Below are positions 1 through 9,990 of a stretch of DNA of 64,000 nucleotides, one piece after another. This stretch comes from Tritrichomonas musculus (Eukaryota > Parabasalia > Tritrichomonadida > Tritrichomonadidae): contig JAPFFF010000040.1 of NCBI GenBank assembly GCA_039105265.1, positions 1,364,001 through 1,428,000 on the forward strand, in the 5' to 3' direction. Positions within the stretch are counted from its first letter, which is position 1; each line of letters starts with the position of its first letter. The notes beneath the pieces are model-generated. The model was not told the origin of the DNA and ran no database searches. It saw only the letters and a list, made by a program, of their open reading frames with translations. The translations under genes were made by a program, and so were the position numbers.

Positions 1-674
1 TGCTTCTTAGTAAAGTTTTCCATTAGTTTGTTAAAAGCTTCTGGTGTCAAAGGTAAAGTCCGCCATTCATTATTAACTTTGAATCTGAGTTTGTATTGAT
101 TTGTGACAGAGAAGTTCTTGACAATAGTGTTGAAGAAATTATGAAGAGCAGGAAATAGTAAATCTCTACCGCGGTTCGTAAGTTGTTCGAAATTGATGTG
201 CCACTCCTCTGGTGAATCATAAAGTTTCTTCATAATCGCGTCCACTATTTTTTCTTGTTCGTCTTTGAGCTTGATGAAATCGTTATAAGTGATCTTAACA
301 AATGAATCATCTTTCGTGGTATTCCTCCATATGTTGTTCTTCAAGTTCTTCAAAAAGTAGTTATCATTATTGTCAATGTATCGTGGTATATCTTTTGGAG
401 GTGGCGCTTGGGGAATTTCATCTTTCGCGGGCACTTCTTCTTTTTGGTTTGTTACTTTTGCTTTTTCATTTTGCTCTATACCTTTCATGAACCAGAACAT
501 AGCTTCATAAATGTTGTCACCATCGTAACCATGATCACAAATTTCATATGCAATAGTTTCTATGAGATCGTTCTTGTTAACAAAAAAGTCATCTTCTTCT
601 GTGATCTCTTCATTTACAATCAAGCTCAGGAGTTCATATAATTTTGGCGTTGGTGTATCTTCTAGTTTTGTCAT
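1..674 (-). CDS. Unrecognised protein, 5' part only (runs off the left edge)
   Basis: An open frame of about 224 codons starts at the ATG complementary to 672-674 and runs without a stop to base 1. The start is supported by a T-rich run followed by ATC about 20 bases upstream (TTTTTTTATC), the arrangement seen before many Maverick genes in this window and not before the large host gene at 9,210. The protein is acidic at its start, has a Lys/Glu/Pro-rich linker around residues 75-100 (with APPPKDIPRY), and then a mixed-charge globular part. I do not recognise the family. No signal peptide or membrane segment is visible. It could be a host gene or part of another mobile element; the promoter resemblance favours the latter only weakly. 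Confidence 0.7.
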   Translation of the reverse strand, partial: MTKLEDTPTPKLYELLSLIVNEEITEEDDFFVNKNDLIETIAYEICDHGYDGDNIYEAMFWFMKGIEQNEKAKVTNQKEEVPAKDEIPQAPPPKDIPRYIDNNDNYFLKNLKNNIWRNTTKDDSFVKITYNDFIKLKDEQEKIVDAIMKKLYDSPEEWHINFEQLTNRGRDLLFPALHNFFNTIVKNFSVTNQYKLRFKVNNEWRTLPLTPEAFNKLMENFTKK

Positions 675-1006
675 TTGCGTTGTTTTATGTTTGATAAAAA
701 AATAAAGAAACAAAAATTATGTTTAATAAATGGAATTCAGAATTTAGTCACAAAAATAAACCATCTAAAAATATTCTCGATTTGGACCATAACTTAATGG
801 TAATTCATGAGTGGAAAAGTTATGAGGTTCGAAAAATAGAAAGTCCGACATTTTTTATTATTAATGCTTTTCATAAATTATAACCATAAACTTGTGAAAT
901 ATTAATGGAAAATCAATAAAATTTTATCTCTAAATTCCTACATAAATTATTTTCATTAATTCAGTTCAATTTTGATGAAAATTTTCCACGTCCACCCCAC
1001 CTCAAT

Positions 1007-1135
1007 GTAACATCAATGTAACATCAATGTAACATCAATCCCACCTCAAATAAAATTTAAATTCAAAAAGTGGAATAAAAATTTAAGTTCAAAAAGTAGA
1101 ACAAAAATTTAAATTCAAAAAGTGGAACAAAAATT
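1007..1135. repeat. Two short tandem repeats
   Basis: An 11-bp unit (ACATCAATGTA) is repeated about four times at 1007-1045. It is followed by three copies of a 26-bp AT-rich unit containing TTCAAAAAGTGGAA at about 1058-1135. The TTCAAAAAGTGG core also occurs inside the inverted ends of the small transposon at 9,584-9,990. The rest of 675-1,206 is AT-rich with no gene that I can support. Confidence 0.6.
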
Positions 1136-1229
1136 TTGAAAATTAATGAAAATAATAAATGAAAATTTTAAAATGAGAATTATTTTTTATGCGCAATACA
1201 GGGTCCGAAATCACCTACCTTTAATTACA

Positions 1230-1460
1230 TATGAAAACACTAATGAAAACCCCGCACAAGTCCATCAATTTATCTCGCATATGTAATTCGATAAAATGGC
1301 GATCATCAAAAAAGTTTTCAATGACGTTGATTTTGATTTTGAAAACGGTCCTGAGCATTGTTTTTGAGAAATCACGCCTATTGAAGATAATATTGGAGAA
1401 AGATATAAGAATTGTATCGAAGGTTTAACAGTTGTACTTGTGCTAGGCGGACGACGTTAA
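1230..1460 (+). pseudogene. Coding-like remnant, unrecognised
   Basis: One frame reads as ordinary protein for about 75 codons (for example YENTNENPAQVHQF and MAIIKKVFNDVDFDFENG) before ending at TAA at 1458-1460. It is interrupted about twice and lacks a credible start. Codon use and composition differ from the surrounding AT-rich noncoding DNA, so I read it as the relic of a gene. The family is not recognised. The same sequence GGTCCGAAATCACC occurs just before it (about 1202) and just after it (about 1482), so the relic sits between short direct repeats. Confidence 0.4.
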
Positions 1461-1501
1461 AAAGGGGGAGTGAGGACTTCGGTCCGAAATCACCCTTTTT
1501 A
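1459..1501. other. Imperfect hairpin with TTCG loop
   Basis: AAAAAGGG...GAGGAC, then TTCG, then GTCC...CCCTTTTT folds into an imperfect stem of about 19 bp closed by a TTCG tetraloop. It lies directly after the coding-like remnant and ends in a T run, so it could be a transcript end or the tip of a decayed mobile element. No function can be assigned from sequence alone. Confidence 0.35.
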
Positions 1502-1504
1502 TCA

Positions 1505-2167
1505 TACTACTAACTTAATTAAATAATGTTTACCTCCTCTCAAAAATGATAGGTTTACGAGAGGTTTATATCAAAAAAAAAATAAAAAAATTGAAAATTG
1601 AAAAAAAATTATCAATTTATTTCAATAAGTACTTTCAAAATCAAAATAAAAAAAGCCGATTAAATTCATTCAAAAAAATGATTGAATTTTGTTCATAAAT
1701 TTTCAGCCATTTGTTTTGATGAGTAACATAATATGAGTGAAAGTTTACTTGTAAGGAAGAACTTTTCAAAGCAATTTCACAAGAATGGAATTTAATTCCT
1801 GATGCAAAACTTCACTCATATTATCAATCATTTTGGGCAAGATGCAGAATATGCAAAAATTCCAATGGCGAAAGCCTTAACGGCAAATGGAAAGATGTTA
1901 AAAAAGAACACGATAAATATCGAACCCATATTTATTATTACACAGATCCAATTACAAAAAAAGTTTTTATCAAAGATAAATAAAAAATAACTTTTTCAAT
2001 ATATTTTATTTTTTTTTTAATTGAAATTTGAAAGATATAGTGGAGAAAAAAAAATAAAGTTTACCTCCCGATAGCTACTTTTTATAAAAACTTATAGAAA
2101 TATTTAAAAAAATATCATACAAATATTTTGTGAGAAAGGTAAACATTATTTAATTAAGTTTATAGTA
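1505..2167. repeat. Segment bounded by ~32-bp inverted repeats (possible decayed DNA transposon)
   Basis: About 32 bp at the left (1505-1536, including AACTTAATTAAATAATG and GTTTACCT) recur inverted at 2136-2167. The two arms are nearly identical over their inner 24 bp and drift outside. The segment between carries a coding-like remnant at 1741-1983. I could not find a target duplication outside the arms, so a transposon is plausible but not shown. Confidence 0.4.
1741..1983 (+). pseudogene. Coding-like remnant with a paired-cysteine motif
   Basis: An open frame of 80 codons plus stop, without a start codon, encodes a basic peptide. It includes SFWARCRICKNSNGES (a CxxC pair in a zinc-binding-like setting) and ends in Tyr/Lys-rich sequence. 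A shorter ATG-started frame on the same strand overlaps it but reads less like a protein. It lies between the inverted repeats at 1505-1536 and 2136-2167. The family is not recognised; it may be the tail of a decayed transposon or host gene. Confidence 0.4.
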
Positions 2168-2366
2168 AATTGATTATAGATATTGAATATATTCTGAGGT
2201 TTTTAATTATTTAATGAAAAAAAATTGATAGAAGTGATTGAATATTTTATGAATGCTGATTCTTTTTTTTTATCAATTTTGTTATAAAAATATAGTGAAT
2301 TATTGACCTTGTAGATTAAAACAGATTTTTTTGACCTTATACTAAGGCCAAATAAGATTGAATTCC

Positions 2367-2741
2367 TTATTACTGTAACCGCCAAACCGCAGTAATAAGA
2401 ACTTTTTCACCTTTCTAAAGGCTAATAATTTTGACCTTTAAATATCTTAACAAATTAATTTTTTTTAACAAAATTGAATCATTCAAAAATCCACTTTTTT
2501 AAAATGAAAAGATAAATTGAATGAATAAAGATAGAACTTTTTGTATTACAAAATAATAATCTTTTTTTATAATTTTTGAAATAAATTTAGATATTATATA
2601 TCAATATTTTTTAATATTTAATTTATATGCATTATATAATATATTCTATTATAATATTCTTTAAATTTTTCATTTTTTAAAATTATTTTAAAATTTTCAA
2701 AATTTCTTTATTACTGTGATTTTTTGCAACAGTAATAAATG
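2367..2741. repeat. Two short hairpins sharing the motif TTATTACTG
   Basis: TTATTACTG and its complement CAGTAATAA form a hairpin at about 2367-2400 and another at about 2708-2741. The facing inner arms (from 2391 and to 2718) could be the ends of a small mariner-like element, because they begin CAGTAATAA. No TA target duplication is visible, so this stays a repeat observation. Confidence 0.3.
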
Positions 2742-3981
2742 CGAGCTGTACATAATGGTCTATATTTTCGATTAGAACCACTTAAAATATCAATTGTCTG
2801 GCTAGATAAAGAGATATGAAATACGATGTACATCGTACCTTCAAAAAGTTGATTGAAAAAATAACGTATAAAACTTAAGACATTCAAAAAGTTTATTTTT
2901 AAAAAAGTACAAAATATAAATATATGATTTAAAATTAAATGAAATTGCAGTTTTGTGAAAAAAATATAGAATATGTTCGAAAATAAATAAATAGCAAAAA
3001 ATAAAAAAAATACTTAGATAAATGCACATAAAATCATTTTAATGGAAACTATAAACTAACACCAGATAAAGTAAGGATACATAAAAAAGTGTTTTAAATA
3101 TATTTACTCTTTTTTTTTGAATGATAAGATCAATTAAGTAAGATCTGAGATTTAATATCTCTAGAGCTCCAAACTTTAAAGCACAAGATACATTGTAATA
3201 TCTATATAATATTCTTAAAAGTTATATAATTGCAAAAAAAAGTAATTCTTTAAAGACACCTCATGATCAATAATTCCCAAAAGATTTATCCCAAACTTCA
3301 AATGTTTTAGATATTGCATCAAACATTTCAATACTATACACAGAAAAGCTAAATAAAATATAAAATTTATTCATTTACAGCCTTTTTTGAATGATGATAA
3401 AAGCATGATAATGATATGTTATATGAAAAATATATAACATAAACCTTTCAATTTAAATATATGATTATATCTTGATTTTCTTTCAGTAGCTATAATAATA
3501 TTTTATTTATTTATAATTTATATAAGAAATAATATATATTCTAAAAGTTATAAATGAAAATGTAAGAGAGAAAAAAGTTTCCACACCTTTTATAAAATTA
3601 ATATTATAGGCTGCGCATTTCAAATCGGCCCTTTTTAGCACTTTTAAAGGCCAAATAATTGTCTAACTTTGTTTATCCTATATTGAAAATCATCGTTTAA
3701 TCAGGGATGGTCAACGTTGAAAAAATTGATAACGAACCGATTTTTGTTTTTTGCACGTTTTTCTCATTCAATTTTTCTTCTCAATTTCATACAAAAAAAT
3801 AACGAGAAAATAACCATTTGTAGCGAGGAGGGGGGGTATGAGTATTTATTACTTCGTATGATGATTAATTTCAAAGAAAATTTATAAATACTTGTTGTTG
3901 ATGAAAAAAAAATGGAAATAAAAATCACTATTTAATATTTTACTTAATTATTTGAGTAATTCATGGCATAACTTAATCATT
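2742..3981. other. AT-rich intergenic region, no gene seen
   Basis: This stretch is mostly homopolymer-rich AT sequence with stops in all frames. A GC-richer patch at about 3606-3660 (GGCTGCGCATTTC and nearby GGCC motifs) and the sequence TCAGGGATG near 3701 stand out. I could not pair either with a second end. It presumably contains the 3' flank of the surface-protein gene that ends at 3982. Confidence 0.5.
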
Positions 3982-6900
3982 TTAAGCTAATAGTAAATTT
4001 GAGTGTGAAATCATATTTAATGAAGGTTCTTCATTTGGATTCTGCCTTCCCCTAATGCACAAGATAACCAAAAGTGCACAAATTATAATAAAAAGAATTG
4101 CATCAAACGCAACAACAACGATCAGCAAGTATTTTTTCAGCTTTTCATTTTTATCAACAGGCGCCTCGACTTTTCTAGCACCAACGATGACGAGATTTCC
4201 ATTATTGCAATTAACATTAAAAATGCTTTCATGTCCAAAAGAAGGAACTTTTTGAGAAACAAATTTGAATACTGTTTTCAAATTGTTGCATTTTGAAATA
4301 GAATGACTTTTGACTATTTCAAATGACTTACCAGACAAATAGCGGTTGTAACTATTTTCATCTCCTTCTTTGAAATCAGGATCATCAAAAATGAATTCAA
4401 TTTTTTCAATGACTTTATTTGAATTTTCATCCAATTCAATTTTTGGAATCCTATTCAATTTCCACTTCATGGCAATTTTACTGACATCATAACGGCCCTT
4501 CAATGACGAATTGCCGTTGATTTCCAGCGAATCATGAATGATCACGTTATTTAGAGAAACTGCTGAACCATCCTGAATTTCCACTTTTTGAATATATATG
4601 GCATAACCGCCATCATCATTCAAATATTTCAATGATGAAATTTCTTTGACAGAAAGTGAAGAAGAGCCATGAAGAACAAGTGACTCAAAAGTGACCTTCA
4701 CTTTTTCAGGCTCGTTTTTAACGTGCGAAAAATCAAGTTTTGAATTGATGCTATCAAAAGTGACGGTTGGAAGTGGAACTTTGTATGGCAAAACTGATTT
4801 TTCTATTTGAATTGTCTCAGCTTGCATCAGCTGAGGAAGCTGAACAAATGGATACGAACTCGTCTTCACAAAAAGTTCATTTAATTTCACATCGTTGCCA
4901 AAAACAATGTTTATTTTGGGTGCCCCTGACGATGATGCCCAATTTGAACCCAAAACAAACTTATTTGTTTCAGAGTAAATTGTGACTTCTCTAAGATCTG
5001 ACAAGTCTTCAGAAGCTTCGAGTTTTGTTGGCGTTGAAGACTCGGTCAATTGGAAGGCCAAATTTGGATAGGAAGAAAATTGAATCTCAGAATCAGTATC
5101 AACCACAAAACCGCTATTTGTGAACAATAAAGAAGACCCTGTGAGATTCAAAATGATATGGTTATCACAAGGCTCAATTGGACTCTCTTTCCAGACAGAT
5201 TTGTAATCAATGTTTATTAGGTCGATTTTCTTAATTTCATTGAATTTGGCGCCATTTTGAAGCTCAATTCTATCGATCATGAAAGTCGATGATGTTGAGA
5301 CACCAAAAACTTTATTCAACGAGAGGGTAGAAATGACTCCTTCACCAAGATTCAATTGAACCGATAATTGGCCGTCACTTTCTTGCTCAATTATAACTGT
5401 CGATCCTTTAATTTTTTCAATGCCAAGATTGAGAACTTTGTTGTTTTCCTTTCCAAAAATGAACTTGAGAACACCAGGACCAGAAGGAAGAAGACTTTCT
5501 AAGTTATCGATGTTTTCATCTGTTATCTTATGCTGGCAAATTCCATCGTTACTGGTTTCATAGCAAAAAGTTGTTGTCTTTTCTAACGGATTCTTTTTCA
5601 AACGTAATGAAATCTCACCTGTTGACTCGTCTACGTTAATGTCTATGTTATCTTTAGTGATGCCTTGTGATGTTGGCAATTTTCCTATCAATTCGATTGA
5701 TTTAGGAGTGGCACTTTTTGCATCAGCAGGATTCACTTTCATTAACAAATGCTTGCTTGAATAGTAGGACGTTAATTTGTTGTCAGAAACATCAGCTGTT
5801 ATTGGAATTTCAATCTTATAATCAGGCGAAATCTTCGCATTTTTCATTGCCTTTTGAACTACGAAAAGTGAATCACCTTCAAGATTGGAGAACAATTCTG
5901 TTCCAACAAATTTTGGAGATTCGTCACTTTTTGATTCAATTCCAAAGACGTCAAATTCAATGCTTGGCTGGCTGAATTTGATGTTAATGTCATTGCCAAT
6001 TGTGATGCGTTGTGTAACAGATATCTTTGATTTTGCAGTCCCTTCGTATTGGACATTGATTGACGATGGACTTTGCATTTCAATGTAGCCATCAATTCCG
6101 ACATTTTCACCTTTCGATATCAATGAAATGTCGCCGTTTGACACGAATGATGCTGGCGTGTTTTCACCTGTCAAATATATCTTGTTATTTGAGAGATGCG
6201 TGAACAAAATAATGGAGCTTCTTGAGGCTTCTGATTTCCAGTTATTAGAGAATGTAAACATTGCATTCGATGACTTCCTAATCTCAATTTTAGGAATGAT
6301 TGACAGGGAAGCATCGTTGTCTTTATTAACGTTCACATTTTTAACATTTTGACCAAAATCAAAGACAGCATTGTAATCGTCTTTTGTTGATGAAAACAAG
6401 AATTTTGTTTCACCAATTGAGACAGATTTCTCACCAAGAAGTAAAGAGCAGTCTGATTCAATTGTCGCAGTCAAACGGTTTGAATTAACAGTTGCTTTTT
6501 CACTAGATAAAGAACCGTTCAAAATCAAATCATTTGATATTGAAAGACTGCCAAAACTTGAGAGAATTTGGTACTCACAATACAAGTCATGAGCTTTCAA
6601 TTCAACATCATTGAAGCTTGAGTCAACTTTAGAATCATAAATTTCAACGTTAGCCAGTGCCAATTGGCTTGTCTGTGCTGTTGCTTTTTTGACAATCAAG
6701 TGCTTGAATGTTGTCTCAGTCGACTCCATGTTTGGACTTTGAGAAGAACTGATTTCAATGTAGTCAGAAAGATCATTTGACAAACCAGTGAAAAGTGAGA
6801 CTTTCTCATTGACATTTGCAAGGTCAATTGATGGACAATTGTCTCTTTGAGATTTAATGTAAACAGAAATGATCTCGTCATTACTGTCACGGAGTTTGTC

Positions 6901-9210
6901 ATTCAGTTTGTCAAATGACACATGCTGTGAATCCTCGGGACAGAGTCCTTTGTCTGACTCAAGTGTAGAGCAGAGCCGAGGTGAGTTTTCATAGCTGGTC
7001 TCATATGACAGGATGCCTGTTCCAACGGGAACCAGTTGCTGTGGCCTGTATCCAGATGTGAGGACGATTTTTGAATCAATATGGTTGAACATGAAGTAGC
7101 ACTTGAAATCAGCTTCCTTTGTCTGCGACCATGACAGAAGAAGAAGCTCTGGAACACTCGAAATGGATGACGACTGTTGGTTAACAAAGGACACATTGAA
7201 TGAAGGAGGATTCTTTGTTGACATCGTCAAATTCAGATTGTTGTTATCGTAACCCTGCCTCTTCCCAACGTCATAGACAATGTCGAGAAAACCGATAAAT
7301 TCACGCTTCAATTCGGATGGATTACGCGAATCATTCGAGTTCAATTCGTGGAGGACAAACTTGTCATCAGAAATTGTAACCGAATTGAACTTCTCCATTT
7401 TGTAGGTAACCGTTTTAACCGTTGTTGATGATGAAATGTGAGGTAAAATATGCAAAACAAAGTCGTCATCGCACTCTATCTTGTCGCAGTTGTTAAGCGT
7501 GAACGTTGATGATTCTTGCGCTTTGCATCCACTGAACGATATTTCTTTGGCAGAAAAAACGGTTGTTCCAAGATTGAGGCCATCAAGAGCTATTCGCGAT
7601 ACTCTCGGTTTGTCGCTCATTCTGATCGAATTCAATGAGCAGCCGTTGTAGCCAGTGATGGCGGCTTCAGCCAGGTCAAATCCACTCAAATCAACGAGCT
7701 GGAGTTGAGAAGCCTCTATGTGCAGGTGGAGACGATTGACTCCTTTTGAAACGTATGATGAAAGAGAATCTATCGTGCCAATTTTTATGGCATCGATTGA
7801 GCTGCAGTCGCCGTAGCAGACGTTTAGAGGAAGAAGGCTTGGTGATGTGGCCGATAGAGTTACACTGTTATCTTCAATTTTGCAGGTGAAACAGGAGTCA
7901 CCTTTAACAAAGCCGTGAATAAACGGCTCATTTCTCATTTCAACGCGAATTTCGTTTGATGGAAAAGTGACTCCGGCTAAGGTCAAAATGGTCCACTTTT
8001 TGGCCAATAAGTTTGACAGCTTATCATCAGGCAAAGCAGAATCAAAGTCAGGATAAATTGTGACTCCAGTATTTCCTGCTGTTGCTAATTGAGGTGAATT
8101 TAAAACGGTTAAGGTCGATATTCCACCTTCACCAATTCTGAAGATAAATGGAAGCATGCCTGAGCCAGAAATATCGGTTGTCAGATCTGACAAAGTGATA
8201 TCATAAAATGAACTTCCTAAGTCAAGTGAAGAGCCTTCAAAAATCTTCTCAAAAATAACGGTTTTTCGGTTTTGGTTGCTTTCTTCATCATTTGTAAAAA
8301 CTATTGACGAATAAACGTCTCCTGTGATCGTTGTTTCTGACTGTGTAACAGTTATTATTGCCTGATTTGAACTTACCAGAGAAACCGGTAAAACCGTCGA
8401 ATTTGAGACCAATTTGATAGGGTCAAAACTGGTCACATCAAAAACCGCTGCTTTTGGCCAATTGCCTGAGAAATGAAGGTTATTCATGTTGGAAAATGAA
8501 AATTGAATGATCTTTGAAATTTCTGAACATTTGCATTCAATCTCACAAAAAGTGGCATCAAATAAATTAAAAAGTTTGGTTGGATGGTTCTCTGAAAAAG
8601 AAATGGCTATAGTTACTTCGTCATTCGTAAGTATAGCGCCATTATCAATGACTTGAATGGACAATTTTGAGTTTGAGTTAGCAATTAATTGCAATTCTGG
8701 ATTTGATATTGTATTATTGTTAACAATGTCAATTGAGTTAAAAACTTGTATGGATTTGTCTGTAATTACTTTTTCACTAATTAATTTTGAATCAATCAAA
8801 TATAGATTAATTTTCGCTTGCTCAATTTCTAAACTTCCGACTTTTAATTCAGGACTTTTAAGAGAGGAGCAAAATAATACATCAACATTTTTGAAAATCA
8901 AGCTTTCACTCATTTTTTCTGAATCTGTACTGTCAATTTCTAATAAAACTGAATTTGTATCTACTAATTTTCTGAATTCAACAACATGACCTCGAAATAT
9001 TTTTAAATCAAATGAAAATATAAATTTGGAAGCGTTATAAAAATAAATATTTGTCTTTGCATCTGATAAATAATTTTTGATTTTTGCTGAAATATCATCT
9101 GCATTAAATACTATTATTTCTTCACCTTTAATTGAGGCAGGACAGTTACGATAACAAATTGTTATATCTATATCAGCTGATAATACAAGAGAAATGAATA
9201 TAATAAACAT
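3982..9210 (-). CDS. Large type-I membrane surface protein, parabasalid-type
   Basis: A single uninterrupted 1,742-codon frame. Residues 1-12 are a hydrophobic signal peptide (MFIIFISLVLSA). Residues about 1694-1719 form one transmembrane helix (YLLIVVVAFDAILFIIICAL and on), followed by a short cytoplasmic tail rich in Asn, Ser and Leu. The exterior is Ser/Asn/Thr-rich and beta-like. A paired-cysteine motif recurs about four times: TICYRNCP near the N-terminus, VCYGDCSS, CSTLESDKGLCPEDS and FCYETSNDGICQH. Each is followed by a similar stretch, which suggests three or four diverged modules of some 300-450 residues. Large single-pass proteins of this kind are common in trichomonads and are thought to face the host or prey cell. 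That role is inferred from topology. It is intronless, as usual in these protists, and no partner gene lies nearby. Confidence 0.85.
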   Translation of the reverse strand: MFIIFISLVLSADIDITICYRNCPASIKGEEIIVFNADDISAKIKNYLSDAKTNIYFYNASKFIFSFDLKIFRGHVVEFRKLVDTNSVLLEIDSTDSEKMSESLIFKNVDVLFCSSLKSPELKVGSLEIEQAKINLYLIDSKLISEKVITDKSIQVFNSIDIVNNNTISNPELQLIANSNSKLSIQVIDNGAILTNDEVTIAISFSENHPTKLFNLFDATFCEIECKCSEISKIIQFSFSNMNNLHFSGNWPKAAVFDVTSFDPIKLVSNSTVLPVSLVSSNQAIITVTQSETTITGDVYSSIVFTNDEESNQNRKTVIFEKIFEGSSLDLGSSFYDITLSDLTTDISGSGMLPFIFRIGEGGISTLTVLNSPQLATAGNTGVTIYPDFDSALPDDKLSNLLAKKWTILTLAGVTFPSNEIRVEMRNEPFIHGFVKGDSCFTCKIEDNSVTLSATSPSLLPLNVCYGDCSSIDAIKIGTIDSLSSYVSKGVNRLHLHIEASQLQLVDLSGFDLAEAAITGYNGCSLNSIRMSDKPRVSRIALDGLNLGTTVFSAKEISFSGCKAQESSTFTLNNCDKIECDDDFVLHILPHISSSTTVKTVTYKMEKFNSVTISDDKFVLHELNSNDSRNPSELKREFIGFLDIVYDVGKRQGYDNNNLNLTMSTKNPPSFNVSFVNQQSSSISSVPELLLLSWSQTKEADFKCYFMFNHIDSKIVLTSGYRPQQLVPVGTGILSYETSYENSPRLCSTLESDKGLCPEDSQHVSFDKLNDKLRDSNDEIISVYIKSQRDNCPSIDLANVNEKVSLFTGLSNDLSDYIEISSSQSPNMESTETTFKHLIVKKATAQTSQLALANVEIYDSKVDSSFNDVELKAHDLYCEYQILSSFGSLSISNDLILNGSLSSEKATVNSNRLTATIESDCSLLLGEKSVSIGETKFLFSSTKDDYNAVFDFGQNVKNVNVNKDNDASLSIIPKIEIRKSSNAMFTFSNNWKSEASRSSIILFTHLSNNKIYLTGENTPASFVSNGDISLISKGENVGIDGYIEMQSPSSINVQYEGTAKSKISVTQRITIGNDINIKFSQPSIEFDVFGIESKSDESPKFVGTELFSNLEGDSLFVVQKAMKNAKISPDYKIEIPITADVSDNKLTSYYSSKHLLMKVNPADAKSATPKSIELIGKLPTSQGITKDNIDINVDESTGEISLRLKKNPLEKTTTFCYETSNDGICQHKITDENIDNLESLLPSGPGVLKFIFGKENNKVLNLGIEKIKGSTVIIEQESDGQLSVQLNLGEGVISTLSLNKVFGVSTSSTFMIDRIELQNGAKFNEIKKIDLINIDYKSVWKESPIEPCDNHIILNLTGSSLLFTNSGFVVDTDSEIQFSSYPNLAFQLTESSTPTKLEASEDLSDLREVTIYSETNKFVLGSNWASSSGAPKINIVFGNDVKLNELFVKTSSYPFVQLPQLMQAETIQIEKSVLPYKVPLPTVTFDSINSKLDFSHVKNEPEKVKVTFESLVLHGSSSLSVKEISSLKYLNDDGGYAIYIQKVEIQDGSAVSLNNVIIHDSLEINGNSSLKGRYDVSKIAMKWKLNRIPKIELDENSNKVIEKIEFIFDDPDFKEGDENSYNRYLSGKSFEIVKSHSISKCNNLKTVFKFVSQKVPSFGHESIFNVNCNNGNLVIVGARKVEAPVDKNEKLKKYLLIVVVAFDAILFIIICALLVILCIRGRQNPNEEPSLNMISHSNLLLA

Positions 9211-9583
9211 ATAATTAAACTTTAAAATTTAACAATATCTTATTTGAATAAACTTCTCAATTTTTGATTTGAATTCAAAACTAATATATTCTTATCTTAT
9301 CATTTTAAAATATTTATGTTATTTTTTTAATAATAAAAATCAAACAATATTATTTAATGCAAAAAAATGTTTTATATTAATAAATAATTTATGTAGATGG
9401 ATAAAATTTAAAAAAGCTTTTTATTGTTGTTTTTATTGAAAATTTTATATTTATAAACTTTGAATCATTCCAAAACTCAAATGAAAAATGTGGTGTTTAA
9501 GTTAGAGAAAACTTTTTTTTTTATGCATTGTTATGATATTCTTATCATTTACTGATAAAACCGATCATATATTAGTTAAAAAT
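9211..9583. promoter_or_regulatory. Upstream region of the surface-protein gene
   Basis: AT-rich DNA upstream (on the minus strand) of the ATG at 9210. The bases next to the start (GTTTAATTATATG) do not show the T-run-plus-TCA arrangement seen before the Maverick genes. I cannot point to a specific initiator. The right edge (9575-9583, GTTAAAAAT) is the left target duplication of the small transposon beginning at 9584. Confidence 0.35.
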
Positions 9584-9990
9584 GGGGAATCGTATTTTTC
9601 TACGCCACTTTTTGAAAACTTTTAAACTTTTTGAATACTTTTTATACATTTTTTATTCAATTTTTGCTAAATAATGCATAAATATTTAGTTCAAATGGCT
9701 ACCCGATTCATCCAGCAATTCAAGGAGCCTGATTCGGCTTCGCGCAGCCCTATGGTGATCACTGGTGCGTATATTCCTGAAAAATTATGTAAAAATAAAA
9801 AAAAATTATATCAAAAAAAGCAAACTGTTATAATTTTAAGAGAAAATTTTAATTTACGATTTTTTTGGTTAATTTTCTTAACAGAGTAAGTTAAATTTCA
9901 CCTTAAGATGGCGGTTTTTTACTTTCCATGAATAGCTATTCACGGATAGAAAAACCATTCAAAAAGTGGCGTAGAAAAAAACGATTGTCC
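9584..9990. mobile_element. Mutator-like non-autonomous DNA transposon (407 bp)
   Basis: The element is flanked by a perfect 9-bp duplication, GTTAAAAAT (9575-9583 and 9991-9999). It has inverted ends of about 35 bp that share ATCGT, TTTTTCTACGCCACTTTTTGAA and the outer GG. A 9-bp duplication is typical of Mutator-like (MULE) elements, which are known in Trichomonas. It encodes no transposase, so it would depend on one supplied elsewhere. Its inside carries an ATG-headed, GC-richer stretch that looks like the beginning of a gene (see 9695-9889), as in gene-capturing Pack-MULEs. The ends differ at several positions, so it is not brand new. Confidence 0.7.
9695..9889 (+). CDS. Captured gene-head-like ORF inside the small MULE
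   Basis: A 64-codon frame starts MATRFIQQFKEP at 9695. The start sits in TTCAAATGG, the same TCA-next-to-ATG context seen before element B genes. The first 25 or so codons are visibly GC-richer and protein-like (EPDSASRSPMVITGAY). After about 9775 the sequence becomes Lys/Asn-rich AT sequence, as if real coding stops there. The likeliest reading is a promoter plus the first codons of a host gene picked up by the transposon. I do not recognise the source gene, and a working protein is unlikely. Confidence 0.35.
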   Translation: MATRFIQQFKEPDSASRSPMVITGAYIPEKLCKNKKKLYQKKQTVIILRENFNLRFFWLIFLTE

